From assembly GCA_964030475.1 (NCBI GenBank), contig CAXIPT010000001.1:3842849-3906848 (forward strand): DNA of 64,000 nucleotides, read 5' to 3'. Under the pieces are notes generated by a model. That model was not told the origin of the DNA, did no database searches, and was given only the letters and a program-made list of their open reading frames with translations. The DNA is from Tethya wilhelma. Its lineage: Eukaryota > Porifera > Demospongiae > Tethyida > Tethyidae. The position numbers and the translations under genes were made by a program. Below are positions 35,795 to 54,684 of this stretch, one piece after another (within the stretch, counting starts at the first letter, position 1; every line of letters begins with the position of its first letter).

Positions 35795-37050
35795 TGACAC
35801 GTGTATGTGCACACATGCATAACCATCCATCTACACAGACAAACACTCAGTGTATTTGCACCTGCACACTAAACACACATTCTAGTGCATTTGCTGGGCG
35901 TGACTCAACTGATGGGGATGATTTTGCTGAAGATATGGAGTTTGAACAGCAAAATGACTCCACCTATGATGGCTATTTCTCACTACCAGGTAAAGTGATC
36001 TCCATAATACATAATTATGCTATGGAAGGGTTCCGCTTCATAGCTCTTTTATTCCTTATGGGATGGTCCTTAGACAATGTGATTGCGTATTGAATGATGA
36101 AACACCTTGGTTGACTTGCATCAGGTCTGCATCTTCTGTGTTCAACCAGTTGATACCACAAGTGATGTCAATGTGTACTGTTTTTGTTACATACATAAAA
36201 CATTGATGTGACTCTCAAAGTGGTGAAATGCCTTACTTGTGGTTGGCGGATGCACTATTTTATTGGTAACACATTGACATCACGTCCACCAATTCTAGTC
36301 TCATTCATATTGGTCATGCACACAGTGGGAGCATGGGATCAGATTTATAAAGTCACAGTGTAGTGTAGTGAGTTAGTTGAACTTTTCATTGTGATCTCAA
36401 CATAGAGATATCGAGTGTTGTGAACTTTGCAACTTATTAGGGACTATGTGAGTGTTCGTTTAAGATTGTAATATTTGCGTATGCCTGTGTGCATTCTTAT
36501 GCCGAAGATCAACACTATGTGTGTCAAGAATACCTTGAAGACTGGTTTCCATAACAATCTAGTACTGAACCATCTTTTTATTATTGTCCAATAGCACAAT
36601 ATTGTCAGAACTAAACAACTATGTCAATGATGAGATCCAGCCAAGCGACTTTTGTTTACAGAAAGCATTGTCCAAGGGTTTTTTTGTTTAAAACACTTAT
36701 TATGCATGCTTCTGAAGTATATAGGAGAGTCTGGTAAGTGTAGTACACAATAGTGTGCAAGTGGCAACAGAGTGGTTTCAATAACACAGTCAAGTGCACC
36801 CTTATTATGCACCATGTGTGTATGAGGAGATGAAACCTGTTGAAAGATTTTGTGGCCTGATTATAAATTAATGCACGCGCGTGCGCGATTATACTATTTT
36901 TAGTAACTGGCATGCATTATGTAATGTTGTTGCTAATTATTTTCATGGGGGATCCCCAGGGGATGCACTTCCTATCTGCGCTGACTCAGCACTTTTCTTT
37001 CTTCTACAGGTCATCAAAATTCCTCTCTTCCAGAAGGTGTGAGCTTCTGA
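27416..37050 (+). CDS. MAF1: MAF1, repressor of RNA polymerase III
   Basis: Five coding exons: 27416-27498, 27977-28459, 31602-31721, 35886-35989, 37010-37050, total 831 nt (276 aa). The start gives [20 protein letters not shown], exon 2 has [20 protein letters not shown] and [20 protein letters not shown], exon 3 has [20 protein letters not shown], then [16 protein letters not shown], and the tail is acidic. All three MAF1 homology boxes are present in order. MAF1 binds Pol III and represses tRNA and 5S transcription under TORC1 control; phosphorylation sites are expected in the Ser-rich linker of exon 2. The protein is close to the usual 250-260 aa. Introns 2 and 3 are unusually long for this window (3.1 and 4.2 kb); the third contains a 1362-bp tandem duplication and a long CA tract. 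Confidence 0.95.
29832..29955 (-). other. Possible unassigned exon inside MAF1 intron
   Basis: A minus-strand open segment bounded by acceptor gtgttag and donor gtaatgg encodes [20 protein letters not shown] and a following [15 protein letters not shown] stretch. It has coding appearance but no partner exons were found and no family is recognised. It may be a chance open stretch. Confidence 0.25.
32919..34280 (+). repeat. 1362-bp tandem duplication, first unit
   Basis: First copy of a direct tandem duplication inside the third MAF1 intron. It begins at gaattggcttcc and ends at ccacatgcaa. Open segments in both strands are identical in the two units, and the offset is constant at 1362. Confidence 0.93.
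34281..35642 (+). repeat. 1362-bp tandem duplication, second unit
   Basis: Second copy, immediately adjacent to the first. Only a 1-bp overlap (a) exists at the breakpoints, so it was not generated by homologous recombination between long repeats. No difference to unit one was noticed. It is followed directly by a (CA)n-rich tract. Confidence 0.93.
35643..35800. repeat. Interrupted (CA)n tract
   Basis: About 150 nt of CA repeats with short interruptions (tacaca, tgcgcg) directly after the tandem duplication and about 90 bp before the MAF1 exon at 35886. Confidence 0.9.
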
Positions 37051-37812
37051 TCTCCTATGCTCCCATCAAAGCATCCACACAGTAACCTACCAGCTGTATA
37101 CATCATCCATCTTAGCTGTAGTCATTGAACAGTACATTTTTTATTCCAAAAATTCATTCACAGTGTGTTTCCTTTGACTTAGAAAGCATGCCATGTATTC
37201 CTTAATTGTATGTTGTATTGTGTACTAATTATATTATATCCTATTTTTCCAATAATGTTTACATGCCTGTTGTTAGCTACAGCTCTTCATTAAAATCTCA
37301 ATCCTTTTCATATTCTCCTGCTGTCAAGAGGGTAGCTTATTATTGGTCATGGCATGCATGAAGACCTTAGCTTTTACCCATAGTGCTATAGACATCTCAG
37401 TTTCAAATTTGGTTTTAAGTATTATTATTGATTGATTTTGAGAAGTAAAGACACAAAGCAAATAGTAAAAACAAGTTCGAAGTTACATTGCATTGAGAAA
37501 TGAGTCAATACCAGTTTGAAATGTGTTTTTTTTTTTTGAAGATTTTGTCTTATTCGTTCTTTTTTTGGTTGTTTCTTCAGTAAGATGACACTACGAACAA
37601 TGCCTAGAAACATGGTATAAGGTGTGACATGTCGAGGCATCATACATTATTTTTAAAAATGACAAAAAGAAACGACGACAATAATTTAATATGACCTGAC
37701 ATTTTTGGGGCGTGACTCAAATGAAACTGACAGAAAAAAAAGACAGTAGCACAAGACGGTACAAGACTTAGTGTGTGTGTGTGTGTGTATGTGGGTGTTG
37801 TGGGTGTGAGTT
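37051..37812. other. Convergent 3' region MAF1 / Maf bZIP
   Basis: Probable 3' UTRs of MAF1 (plus) and of the bZIP gene (minus). AT-rich, with a short GT tract (37771-37788). No other gene seen. Confidence 0.5.
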
Positions 37813-38601
37813 TTAAACTTCGCCCCTCTCAAGGGCATGAGCTCTCTTTTTCCAGAGATCTGATTCTCTCTCAAGAACCCTACATCTTTCTTGCATTTGC
37901 AAAAGTTCTTTCTTAAGAGTATCCCTCTCTTCTTCAAGAGCTGTCTTCTGTGATACTCTTCTTACTCGAGAATTATAGGCATAGCCTCTGTTTTTTAGAG
38001 TTCTCCTGCGTTTCTTCAACTGCTTGATGATATCTTCAGGCATATCCCGACACAATCGGTTTAAATCACGAGCTGACAAACTGACAAGTTGCTCTTCTGT
38101 AAGTCCTTTGATGTTAATTTCCCCTAGCTCGTCTGGTAGAAACTCTAGTGTACCATCATGTCCTTCAAAATTCACCTCAGAGTTGTGAGGGCTGTAGACG
38201 GGCGAGTTTGGAAACGGACTTAGCTTGGTTGATGAAACTTGACATTCGGCAGCTGGTGTTGGGGGATCGGAGAGCTGAAGAGGTTGATTTGGAGGAGGAG
38301 TACTTTGCTGGAAGGTCATGTTAGAAAAATGGTGGTGTTGAGAGTACCAATTCGCCACAGGTGGGGTCGGATCAATATACGTGCTTCGTTCAAATTCTGG
38401 CAGGAAGGGGGGTTCGGTTTTGGGAATGGGATCCTGCGGCTTCAGTCCGTTCGCCGCTGGTGAATATGGGTCAATGTGCTGCCAATTATCTGGTTCGAGT
38501 GGAAAGCTGTTCAAGAAGCCGATATCAAAGTCAGGAACAGGAACTTCTGCTTGATTGTAATAGTTATCTTGCGGATAAATTGTAGAAGGCATATTCGCCA
38601 T
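37813..38601 (-). CDS. Maf-family bZIP transcription factor (262 aa, single exon)
   Basis: One uninterrupted reading frame of 262 codons. The C-terminal half has the Maf extended homology region (EEQLVSLSARDLNRLCRDMP, IIKQLKKRRRTLKNRGYA), the basic region YNSRVRRVSQK and a leucine zipper (heptads L in ALEEERDTLKKELLQMQERC and beyond). RRRTLKNRGYA followed by the tyrosine-containing basic region is the Maf hallmark, which recognises TGCTGA(C)TCAGCA elements. The N-terminal 150 residues are Pro/Ser/Asn-rich and acidic, like the activation domain of large Maf proteins; small Mafs lack it. In MafA/B the corresponding basic motif is CAQSCR; here it reads YNSRVR, a visible departure. Sits tail-to-tail with MAF1 (unrelated). 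Whether it is a large Maf orthologue or a lineage-specific type I cannot say. Confidence 0.9.
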   Translation of the reverse strand: MANMPSTIYPQDNYYNQAEVPVPDFDIGFLNSFPLEPDNWQHIDPYSPAANGLKPQDPIPKTEPPFLPEFERSTYIDPTPPVANWYSQHHHFSNMTFQQSTPPPNQPLQLSDPPTPAAECQVSSTKLSPFPNSPVYSPHNSEVNFEGHDGTLEFLPDELGEINIKGLTEEQLVSLSARDLNRLCRDMPEDIIKQLKKRRRTLKNRGYAYNSRVRRVSQKTALEEERDTLKKELLQMQERCRVLERESDLWKKRAHALERGEV

Positions 38602-38770
38602 GGAAAAGTTCAGACTTCAGTAGCTAGCACGCAAGTACGATCTATATCTAGACCTGCGATTGCAAAAAAAGAAGACGATGGGTTTTAATACACACTGCAC
38701 TTTTGCTATGTAACTGTCAAGTTCGAAAGTTGACAAGCGCAATAACTGTCTGGTTGTGAAAGCAGCTCAA

Positions 38771-38814
38771 TTTATACTTGCACAAGCAAGTTGCAACGGC
38801 GATTGGTGACGTCA
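38771..38814 (-). promoter_or_regulatory. TATA, CCAAT and CRE upstream of the Maf gene
   Basis: Read on the minus strand: a perfect CRE TGACGTCA (38814-38807), immediately followed by CCAAT (38806-38802), and 25 bp further TATAAA (38776-38771). With the start codon at 38601 this predicts transcription starting around 38745-38740. The order and spacing suggest CREB/ATF (or bZIP autoregulation) and NF-Y input. Motif-based inference. Confidence 0.65.
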
Positions 38815-46629
<7,815 letters not shown>

Positions 46630-47342
46630 TGATGGTAGTCATGTGGTTGCTAGGCGGCGCCCTTGTAATGAGGTGTTGGGGAATCCCCTGGGCCATCCCC
46701 TCACATGGCACAGTTGAGATCATGTAAACTGTTGTGCAATAACTATGCATATCAAGCCACTCACATTCAGTGTATACACCTACATAACTAAGAAGTTTAT
46801 GTGATTCCTAGAAGTGTTAAAAAGGGACACTTTTGGGTTATTACCCACACACATACATACCTCCTGGATCATGTGATTGCCTTGTCATTGACTGAATATT
46901 AAATGTTGAACAGCTGTATAATGCTGTACTACAGTTTACACTATAATAATCATGAGAGTACAGGGAGATCACCAGGTGACTTCTATTATAACTTTATTAA
47001 TAGTTTGGTATGAGTGGGGACTATGTTAGGGGGTTAACCTGTATTAATAACTATTATATATTAATATGGTAGTATGAATATACTTCTGGTATAAAATCAC
47101 CCAGGGTATTTTTTTAAGAAAAGTACCTTCACATAATATTGTATGTAAACATTGATTTATACATGCATACTCATGTTTGTATAGATAGTTGAGCATATAA
47201 CGGATGTGTGGGTTACATGCATTCCTTTGTACTGTTTCCATAGGGATAGTGGTTTAAATATAGCATGATATGAATGGCATTTAGAGTATTACATCACATA
47301 GACCTGATTATGTGTGTCAACATACATAATCATAGCCCAATA
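46630..47342 (+). repeat. ~712-bp tandem duplication, first unit
   Basis: Starts at gatggtagtcatgtggttgc and repeats at 47343. The units share most of their sequence but differ by scattered substitutions and small indels (for example ggcggcgccc against ggcggtgccc), so the event is older than the other duplications in this window. Confidence 0.9.
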
Positions 47343-48072
47343 GATGGTAGTCATGTGGTTGCTAGGCGGTGCCCTTGTAATGAGGTGTTGGGGAATCCCC
47401 TGGGCCATCCCCTCACATGGCACAATTGAGATCATGTAAACTGTTGTGCAATACCTATGCATATTAATACTATTCAAGCCACTCTCTCACATTCAGTGTA
47501 TACACCTACATAACTAAGAAGTTTATGTTGATTCCTAGAAGTGTTAAAAAGGGACACTTTTGGGTTATTACCCACTCACATATTATACGTACATACCTCC
47601 TGGATCATGTGATTGCCTTGTCATTGACTGAATATTAAATGTTGAACAGCCTTATAATGCTGTACTTCAGTTTACACTATAATAATCATGAGAGTACAGG
47701 GAGATCACCAGGTGACTTCCATATTAATAGTTTGGTATGAGTGGGGACTATGTTGGGGGGTTAACCTGTATTAATAACTACTATTAAAATATGGTATGAA
47801 TGAACTTCTGGTATAAAATCACCCAGGGTATTTTTTTAAGAAAAGTACCTTCACATAGTTGTATGTAAACATTTTGAGTCATTGATTTATACATGCATGC
47901 TCATGTTTGTATAGATAGTTGAGCATAATATGACGTGTGTAGGTTACATGCATTCCTTTGTACTGTTTCCCTAGGGATAGTGGTTTAAATATAGCATGAT
48001 ATGAATGGCATTTAGAGTATTACATCACATAGATCTGATTATGTGTGTCCACATACATAATTATAGCCCAAT
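47343..48072 (+). repeat. ~712-bp tandem duplication, second unit
   Basis: Second, slightly longer copy of the preceding unit, ending near tatagcccaatta. Non-coding. Confidence 0.9.
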
Positions 48073-48116
48073 TAAGATTTGATTAACACAAAAATTGATT
48101 TTTTATATATGCAATT

Positions 48117-48161
48117 ATGGCTGAAGATCCATCTCAGAACAGTAAACCCATCAAGATGTGA
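48117..48161 (+). other. Short ORF / possible alternative first exon
   Basis: ATG followed by 13 codons (MAEDPSQNSKPIKM) to a stop; a good donor (gtgagtg) overlaps the last codons. It might be a first coding exon of an alternative SLC7 transcript or an upstream ORF. No matching acceptor was identified. Confidence 0.25.
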
Positions 48162-48379
48162 GTGCATTTCCCTTTCTATAGGTATTTCGTCATAATTATT
48201 ATCACTGGAAAAGAAGTATTAAAGAAAGTCTGCAGTTTAACTAATACTAAAGTGTAAAGCAACAACACAGAGAGGTGGAATTGGACACTGAACAGAAAAG
48301 TGGACGATGGCTAGATGATGTTTAGGGACACGTCGTTATTTTTGGGAACTATCTTTGACGACCTTTTACCATATAATTA

Positions 48380-48391
48380 CGCGCATGCGCA
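48380..48391. promoter_or_regulatory. NRF-1-type palindrome upstream of SLC7 gene
   Basis: CGCGCATGCGCA, matching YGCGCAYGCGCR, 46 bp before the ATG at 48437. Same core as the site at 20260. Confidence 0.6.
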
Positions 48392-48436
48392 GCCCCTAAT
48401 TGGAATAAAATTATTGGCGATCAATGCCAGTTTCTC

Positions 48437-50706
48437 ATGAGTTCACCCAAGAAAGAACTCCGAGTACCTCAACAAAACATGCAACAATCTAGTGATAATG
48501 TGAACAGCAGTGAGTCTCGACGCCACGACACTGGTCCTGTGGAACAGAGAGCAACTCTCGCCAAAGAACTCAACCTGATTTCAGGGACTGCATTCGTTGT
48601 GGGAGAGATTATTGGATCTGGTATCTTTATCACTACCAGCAGCATATTGACATACACTGGGTCATTTGGTCTAACCCTGGTAGTGTGGGCAGTGGGAGGG
48701 CTGATATCATTTGGTGGTGCACTAAGCTACTGTGAGCTTGGCATTCTTGTCAAGAAGTCAGGTAGTGGTTATGCGTACATACTTGAGGCATACTCATTTC
48801 GAAGACGTAAACCATGGCTAGAGAACTTTGGATCATTAATAGCATTTCTTCACATTTGGACAAGTACTCTTATTGGACAGCCGACTGCCATAGCGATAAT
48901 AATGCTGTCATTTGCGAGGTATGCCTGTCGACCTTTCTTCATTGGATGCTACGAAGTGCCAATCATTCCAGTCAAGTTACTAGCACTGTCTGGATTGAGT
49001 AAGTCCCCGTTATTTAATTAATAACTATTGCAATCTGTGTGGTAGTTAGTGGTCACACCATTTGTATTTCTATTGCTTCCTTGCAGTGTTCTTGTGCATT
49101 GTGAACATGTACAGTGTAAAGCTGTCAGCCTGGATGATGACAGCACTGACCTTCTTAAAACTGTTGGCGCTCACTTTTGTCATTGCTCTTGGGGTATGGT
49201 ATTTTATTGATAAAGGTATGTCAAATAATTGTATGTTATCACATGATCCTGGTTAGTATGAATGGATGTTAATTATTAATAATGATAGGGTCATTCCCTG
49301 AGGATTCTCGGCGTCCGTTTGCTGGATCAACGACAGCTGTTTCGAGTATTGCACTCGCACTCTACAGTGCCATGTGGGGATACGATGGATGGTATGTGGC
49401 CATGGGTGCGTTATTGTGACGGGTAGATATCTTGGACGAGTACTGTTGCTATCATTACACCCAATATTGATACAGGGACACACTGAACATGGTACAAGAA
49501 GAATCTAAAAACATTAACAAGTATGTTTCTTTGGGCATCGAATCTTACCAGAGTGATTTTGATAATGTTCTTGTCCCTTCAGGATTCTCCCTCGGGTGAC
49601 ATTCATTGCAGTGCCTATTGTCATGCTCTTCTACCTTCTCATCAATGTCTCCTTCTTTGCTGTCCTCTCCTATGATCAGATTGAGAACACAAAGGCTGTT
49701 GGCTTGGTATGTATGATTATGTGTTTCCCAATTCAAAACATTCCCTCTTGTTTCAATAAAAGGTGTTTGGAGAGGCTATTCTTGGAAAGACAGGTTTGGT
49801 GATATTTCCTCTGCTTGTTGCCATGGTGATGTTTGGAGCAGCCCATGCTAGCCTCTTTGGAGCAGCCAGGTACACACTCAGTGGTCTAGAGTACCAGATT
49901 GGCAGTCATTGTGGTGTGTGTTAATCTCTCTACAGACAATCATTTGCTGCTGCTCGTGATGGCAATCTTCCCAGAATGTTCAGTGGGATCCATGTTAGCT
50001 TCAGAACACCTATGCCTTCTCTCATCTTGTTTGTAAGACTCAAGACTATCAAAATGAACTATTATAATCTCTCTCTCTCTCTCGCTCTCTCTCTCTCTCT
50101 TTCTCTTTTTTTCGATTTCAACATTAGACAGTGTTGTCTGCTGTGATGATATTGGTGGGTACTATTGACCAACTGATTGATGCCTTTAGTGCTGCCTCGT
50201 GGGTGTTCTATGGCCTGTCAATAGGCGGGCTCCTCATCATGAGACTCACTCACGAAGACACTCCACGACCCTTTAAGGTACAGTGTAGAACTATATGTGA
50301 GTGAATGTCAAAGGGTAGGCTGGGTTCTGTGAGTGAAAGGTCAAAGGGGAGCCTGGAGATAGGCGTTTAAGTAACGAGTGCTATCTGCTATACTGTAGGT
50401 ATGGTTGATTGTCCCTTCCTTCATGGTGGTGGCATCCATCTTCCTTATTCTGGTTCCTCTGTGGCAGAGTGCGATTCCTCAGCTGATAGCCTTTGGAGGG
50501 ATCCTTCTTGGTGTGCCTGTACATGTGTTCTTTATCATGGAGAAACCTTACAGAATAAAACCAAAGGTTTTTGACAGGATAAGTGGTGAGATTGCATATT
50601 TCTGAGTTTGAACTTGTCATTATAATTATTATAATTTTAAATTCTAGAGGGATTAAGAAGATCCACCAATATCTTGTTGAATACACAAACAGCAAAAGAT
50701 TTCTGA
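48437..50706 (+). CDS. SLC7 light-chain amino-acid transporter (LAT/y+LAT-like)
   Basis: About nine exons with twelve expected TM helices. Polar N-terminus, then LISGTAFVVGEIIGSGIFIT, the unwound TM1 substrate motif (GSGIF) of APC-superfamily transporters. Further marks are WGYDGWDTLNMVQEE (TM6 region; LAT family has YGGWNYLN.V.EE), GAAHASLFGAAR, and AARDGNLPRMFS. A cysteine in FIGCYEVP sits where human LAT1 has the Cys that forms the disulfide with the heavy chain SLC3A2, so the protein is expected to work as a heteromeric exchanger at the plasma membrane. The last intron follows RIS; the final exon ends TAKDF and the TGA at 50704. Substrate class within the family cannot be read from sequence. 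Convergent with SEH1. Confidence 0.9.
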
Positions 50707-51066
50707 ATTATTTATAATTCAATTCATGTTATTTATGTTTGAATTATTAATTTTAACCACTTTTAGGGTATAGGACATTCTGTGTACAATCATGCACCCA
50801 CCTCCAATTAATTTTGCACCATAAAAAGAAGAATTAAGATTTAATATATCAAAATTAATAGTTTATTAACACAGGTATATATAATACATGAGACTATATA
50901 GAGTGCATTCATACACATACATACAACACAGACAGAGATGAATAATAGTTTGTCAATAATGTCTCCCAATAAACACCAGCAAAAGGAAAATACAACAATA
51001 GCTCACAAATCTCCAATTTCTTTCATCCTAGATAACAATACACAATTGTAAAATATACATACATGA
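50707..51066. other. Convergent 3' region SLC7 / SEH1
   Basis: AT-rich sequence between two convergent stop codons, probably both 3' UTRs. No gene seen. Confidence 0.55.
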
Positions 51067-51559
51067 TTATTTTATTGTTATGCATGCTAACACTGATGCT
51101 AACCAGTTCAAAGACTTGTCCTTTGCATGGGATCCACTCATGGTAGTGGGGTACATTCCGACGTGGGTCTGTGATGGGGGAGCGTACAGGGTGCTCATTG
51201 GAGGGGGGAGGGAGGAAGTGCCATCCGCCTTCAAGACTGAAATACACTTCCAATTTTCCAAGTAGTTAGCTACAGTGAGATGGCCATCAACAAATCAGAG
51301 CAAAAGAATGAATGTCTTCCAGCAAAACAAACAAAAAAATAAACGAACAAAAAATAAAAACATCTCATGGACAAACCTTTCCATAGTCTGACACATCCAT
51401 CGTCTCCTGAGGATGCCAGGATGGTGCCGGTGACATTCCATGCTACTCTCCATACCTGTGCTCCCTGATGGTCAAAGTGGGCTGGGTGTCTCACGTCCAG
51501 CTTAGTGTGACTGCTCTGAGCATCAGTGCTGTGTGTGCATGTGTGTGCGTGTGTACGTG

Positions 51560-51631
<72 letters not shown>

Positions 51632-54554
51632 TGTATATGTGTGCGTACATGTGCATCAAGTTACCACCACCAAGCCTGCTGTACTCACCCAGAAGGCAAT
51701 AGCTGGTAGATATCAACATCTCTTGAGGCCACTGCTAAAACATGATAGGATCTAGACATGGGAACACAGCATTCAAGTTAGTATATACAATATTCTCATG
51801 CTGTCATATATTATGGTTATACCTGCCAAGACTGGGAGCAAACGCAACATCATGGACAGGTTCTTGGATGCCATACACACTGTGTATCATCTGCCACTTT
51901 CTACAAAGTTACAAACAGAGCCCCCATGCAAAATGTAACTACAAGAGAGCGCATAATTATAGCACTGGGCCATAATATAGCTAGCTAACCTGGAGTCAGC
52001 ATTGTATTCAAACACTTGAAGTCTTGATGCTGCCATGTTGCCAGGGTCATCTGTTCCAACAACTATCATAGGTAGGTGAACTCTACAAATAAACAAAAGT
52101 TGACATTTCCAGACATAATGACAGGAGAGATTACAAGTGCATACCTAGATGGGTTCCATGAGAGGCAGCTGGTACCAGGTTTACAACTCAGGACATGCTA
52201 AACAAGAAAGCAAAAGAATGACACTTAACTTTTACATAGCTACACCTCTAACAGGCGAGGATTGATTTACCATCAACGACCACTGACTAAGGTTCATCAC
52301 ATCTTGAGCCTCATAGATTCTCAGTTGTCCATCCGTAGAACAAGTAGCCTACATGGATGGTCACAAGGAGGACATGCACACAGCGATGGACAAGATGATT
52401 AATACATTCAACAAAAACGACATTGCATTAAAAACATACAAGCCACAATCCCAAGTGCCTGGGAGCAAATTTCACATCATTCACTTCTGTCCTACTGTCC
52501 ACAAGGCTGGCACGCTTCACCTGGATAGGGAGAGAAGATGACAAATCAACAGATTACCCCTAAAGATATTCCTATTAACAAGTGAGTTATTGATTTACCC
52601 AGTGAGTCTGGGTGCCTGGAATCTGTGAACCCTTCTGTTCTCCAACTGGAATGAAAAAGAGACCATTGTAAAACAAGTGGTGATAAAAATGAAGGCACCG
52701 ATGGTGCACAAGCCTCGGCACATTCAACTAGCTAGCTAGCGCATGCTAATTACACTGTGTAAGAGTGCATCATAGCAACATGAATACTACAAGTTCATGT
52801 ATTTGAAAACAATCACCTTATAGGTGCACAGTGACACTGTCACAGCCACATCACAACTCTCAGTGTGATGAAGCAGCACTGAGTAAGTCACACATAACAA
52901 AGCCTGATCCGTGTGTCAGCCTAGTTCTGAGCCAATAGATCTGGCTCAGTAAGAAAATCAGTGGAATGGTAAAACTTGAACGGTTATACTAATTTTTATA
53001 CTGCTCTAAAGCTGATATTCAGCTAGCCTGAACCATTCAGGCCACATGTACTTCATGACATGATGAAACACTGACACACTTGAACTAAGAAGTAAACTAT
53101 GATGCATAGTTCTACAAAATATTATCTCACTAAATTTAACCTACAAAATCAATTGAGTTTAATAATACTTACCTGTGCAAGCAGCTAAGCCAACTAAACC
53201 AAGCACATCCTGATCAGATCCAGAGCTCTGATCTGATGGTGTCCAACTGTATTTCTAGATAACGCACACTATACATGGGCATGATCGATGGGTGTGGTTT
53301 CGAAGCTAAGCGTTCAAAGAAGCACAAAAGCCTCAAATTTCAGAAACTACAGCGTTTTGTAAGATTCTACACAACAAATACCTAGATAATTTCGATTCAT
53401 GAACGTAAGTACCTTCCGTTTGGATCACAGAGCTGCCATTCTTCAGATAATCTAGTAACAGACAGACAGACAGACACACAGACGAAACGACTACCGTAAT
53501 CCTCTGCAAGTGCTTTGCACGTGCCGAGGCTTAACTAGTGGAGAACCCAAGAACCTTTTCTCATTAAAACTACTGGAGAACCCAAGAACCTTTTCTCATT
53601 AAAACTACTGGAGAACCTAAGAACCTTTCCTCATTAAATCTACTGGAGAATCCAAGAACCTTTTCTCATTAAAACTACTGGAGAACCTAAGAACCTTTCC
53701 TATAACAACTATACTGGAGANTTCTTGGTTTCTCATTACTGTATGATGGTTTAGGTTCTCAACACATTATCAAGAATATCTCAGCCTAGGAAGGTCGTAT
53801 TGAGCTGGGATTGGTACCATTGTGATCAGCATGAAGAGATCTTTCAAATGATGTATTTTGATGCCAGATTTAAATTTTGATGAATGTTGTATGTTGTATG
53901 TCGCATGTCGTACTATATAGGAGAAGTTTAGTGACAGGCCATTATAATGCTCCCCAAATACTATAGGGGAAATTTAGTGCATGTGACTAAAAATCCCCTA
54001 TTGTATATAGGAAAAATCTACTACCCAGTGCCCTAACCCCATACCAAAGATCATGAAATTTGTATGTTGTGTACCTTGTTCTTCCCAGATGGCTACAGTG
54101 CGATCAAATGAACAGGTTGCTAGGACTTGTCCAAACTCAGGATGGGCCCAAGTGACTCTCCACACTGACCCTGAATGACACTGTACAAGGTACAACTTGT
54201 ATCAAATTCACATACTAGTGACTAAAATGCATGCAGTTCTCTCACTTTCCAACTAGACCGACAATGCCATTGACCATCCTCTCCTAAATCCAATACCTGT
54301 AGAAAAGAATTACTACTTTGTACTGCAGCTTAGTACAGACTAGAGTGCATGTATATTATGCAGCAGGCAGTAGTGGACGTGCTCTAAATTGAGCCCACCA
54401 TGGCTACACACAACCTGACCTTTACACTTTGGTCACTTGAGCAGGTAGCCATCCTCTTCCCATAGAAATCGTAAGAGACGTCGTGTATTAAGTCCTTGTG
54501 GTCTATAGCAATGGGTGTAGCAACAAACATGTTGCTCTGTTTACGTTGAGCCAT
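51067..54554 (-). CDS. SEH1L: SEH1 WD40 protein (nuclear pore Y-complex / GATOR2)
   Basis: Minus-strand exons follow animal SEH1 from end to end: start [15 protein letters not shown] (54554; an internal Met at 54530 matches the human start), [68 protein letters not shown] (about 52640), [66 protein letters not shown] and, after an acceptor, [12 protein letters not shown]1 is a six-bladed beta propeller completed by partner Nup85 or MIOS, acting in the nuclear pore and in amino-acid signalling to TORC1. The C-terminal tail reads to TAA at 51067. The intron between IWEEQ and GEQKGS is long because it contains a TIR-flanked insertion and a 35-bp minisatellite with an N. Confidence 0.93.
51560..51627. 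repeat. (GT)n microsatellite in SEH1 intron
   Basis: A pure GT tract of about 65 nt with GT-rich flanks, close to the SEH1 exon encoding [10 protein letters not shown]. Confidence 0.95.
52710..53532. mobile_element. Candidate non-autonomous TIR element in SEH1 intron
   Basis: AAGCCTCGGCAC at 52710-52721 recurs inverted as GTGCCGAGGCTT at 53521-53532, giving an 823-bp segment with 12-bp terminal inverted repeats. There is no transposase. Two short exon-like pieces with splice sites (about 53406-53445 and 53172-53262) lie inside but do not fit SEH1. No clear target-site duplication was seen, so this remains a candidate. Confidence 0.4.
53534..53730. repeat. 35-bp minisatellite with a single N
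   Basis: Five to six tandem units of about 35 bp (core ctactggagaacccaagaac, then cttttctcattaaaa), with C/T variants between units. The run ends at an N (53721), after which related words appear inverted (ttcttggttt, taggttctc), suggesting a collapsed or inverted repeat end. Confidence 0.9.
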
Positions 54555-54684
54555 TTTGCTTCTTCCTTGATCCTCAAAACGGATGAATTGGTAAAGGATC
54601 GTGAACAATAGATGTACTTATTCCGCGAACGATATAACTCATGCTCGCGCTCGCTCGATCGCGATCGCGCGCGCATACCATCTC

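Noticed and set aside
36872..36885. Palindromic gcacgcgcgtgc
   Set aside because: Alternating purine-pyrimidine word in an intron, not near a start; differs from the NRF-1 core.
37051..38601. Possible relation between MAF1 and the adjacent Maf gene
   Set aside because: The names are alike, but one is a Pol III repressor and the other a bZIP factor; no sequence similarity.
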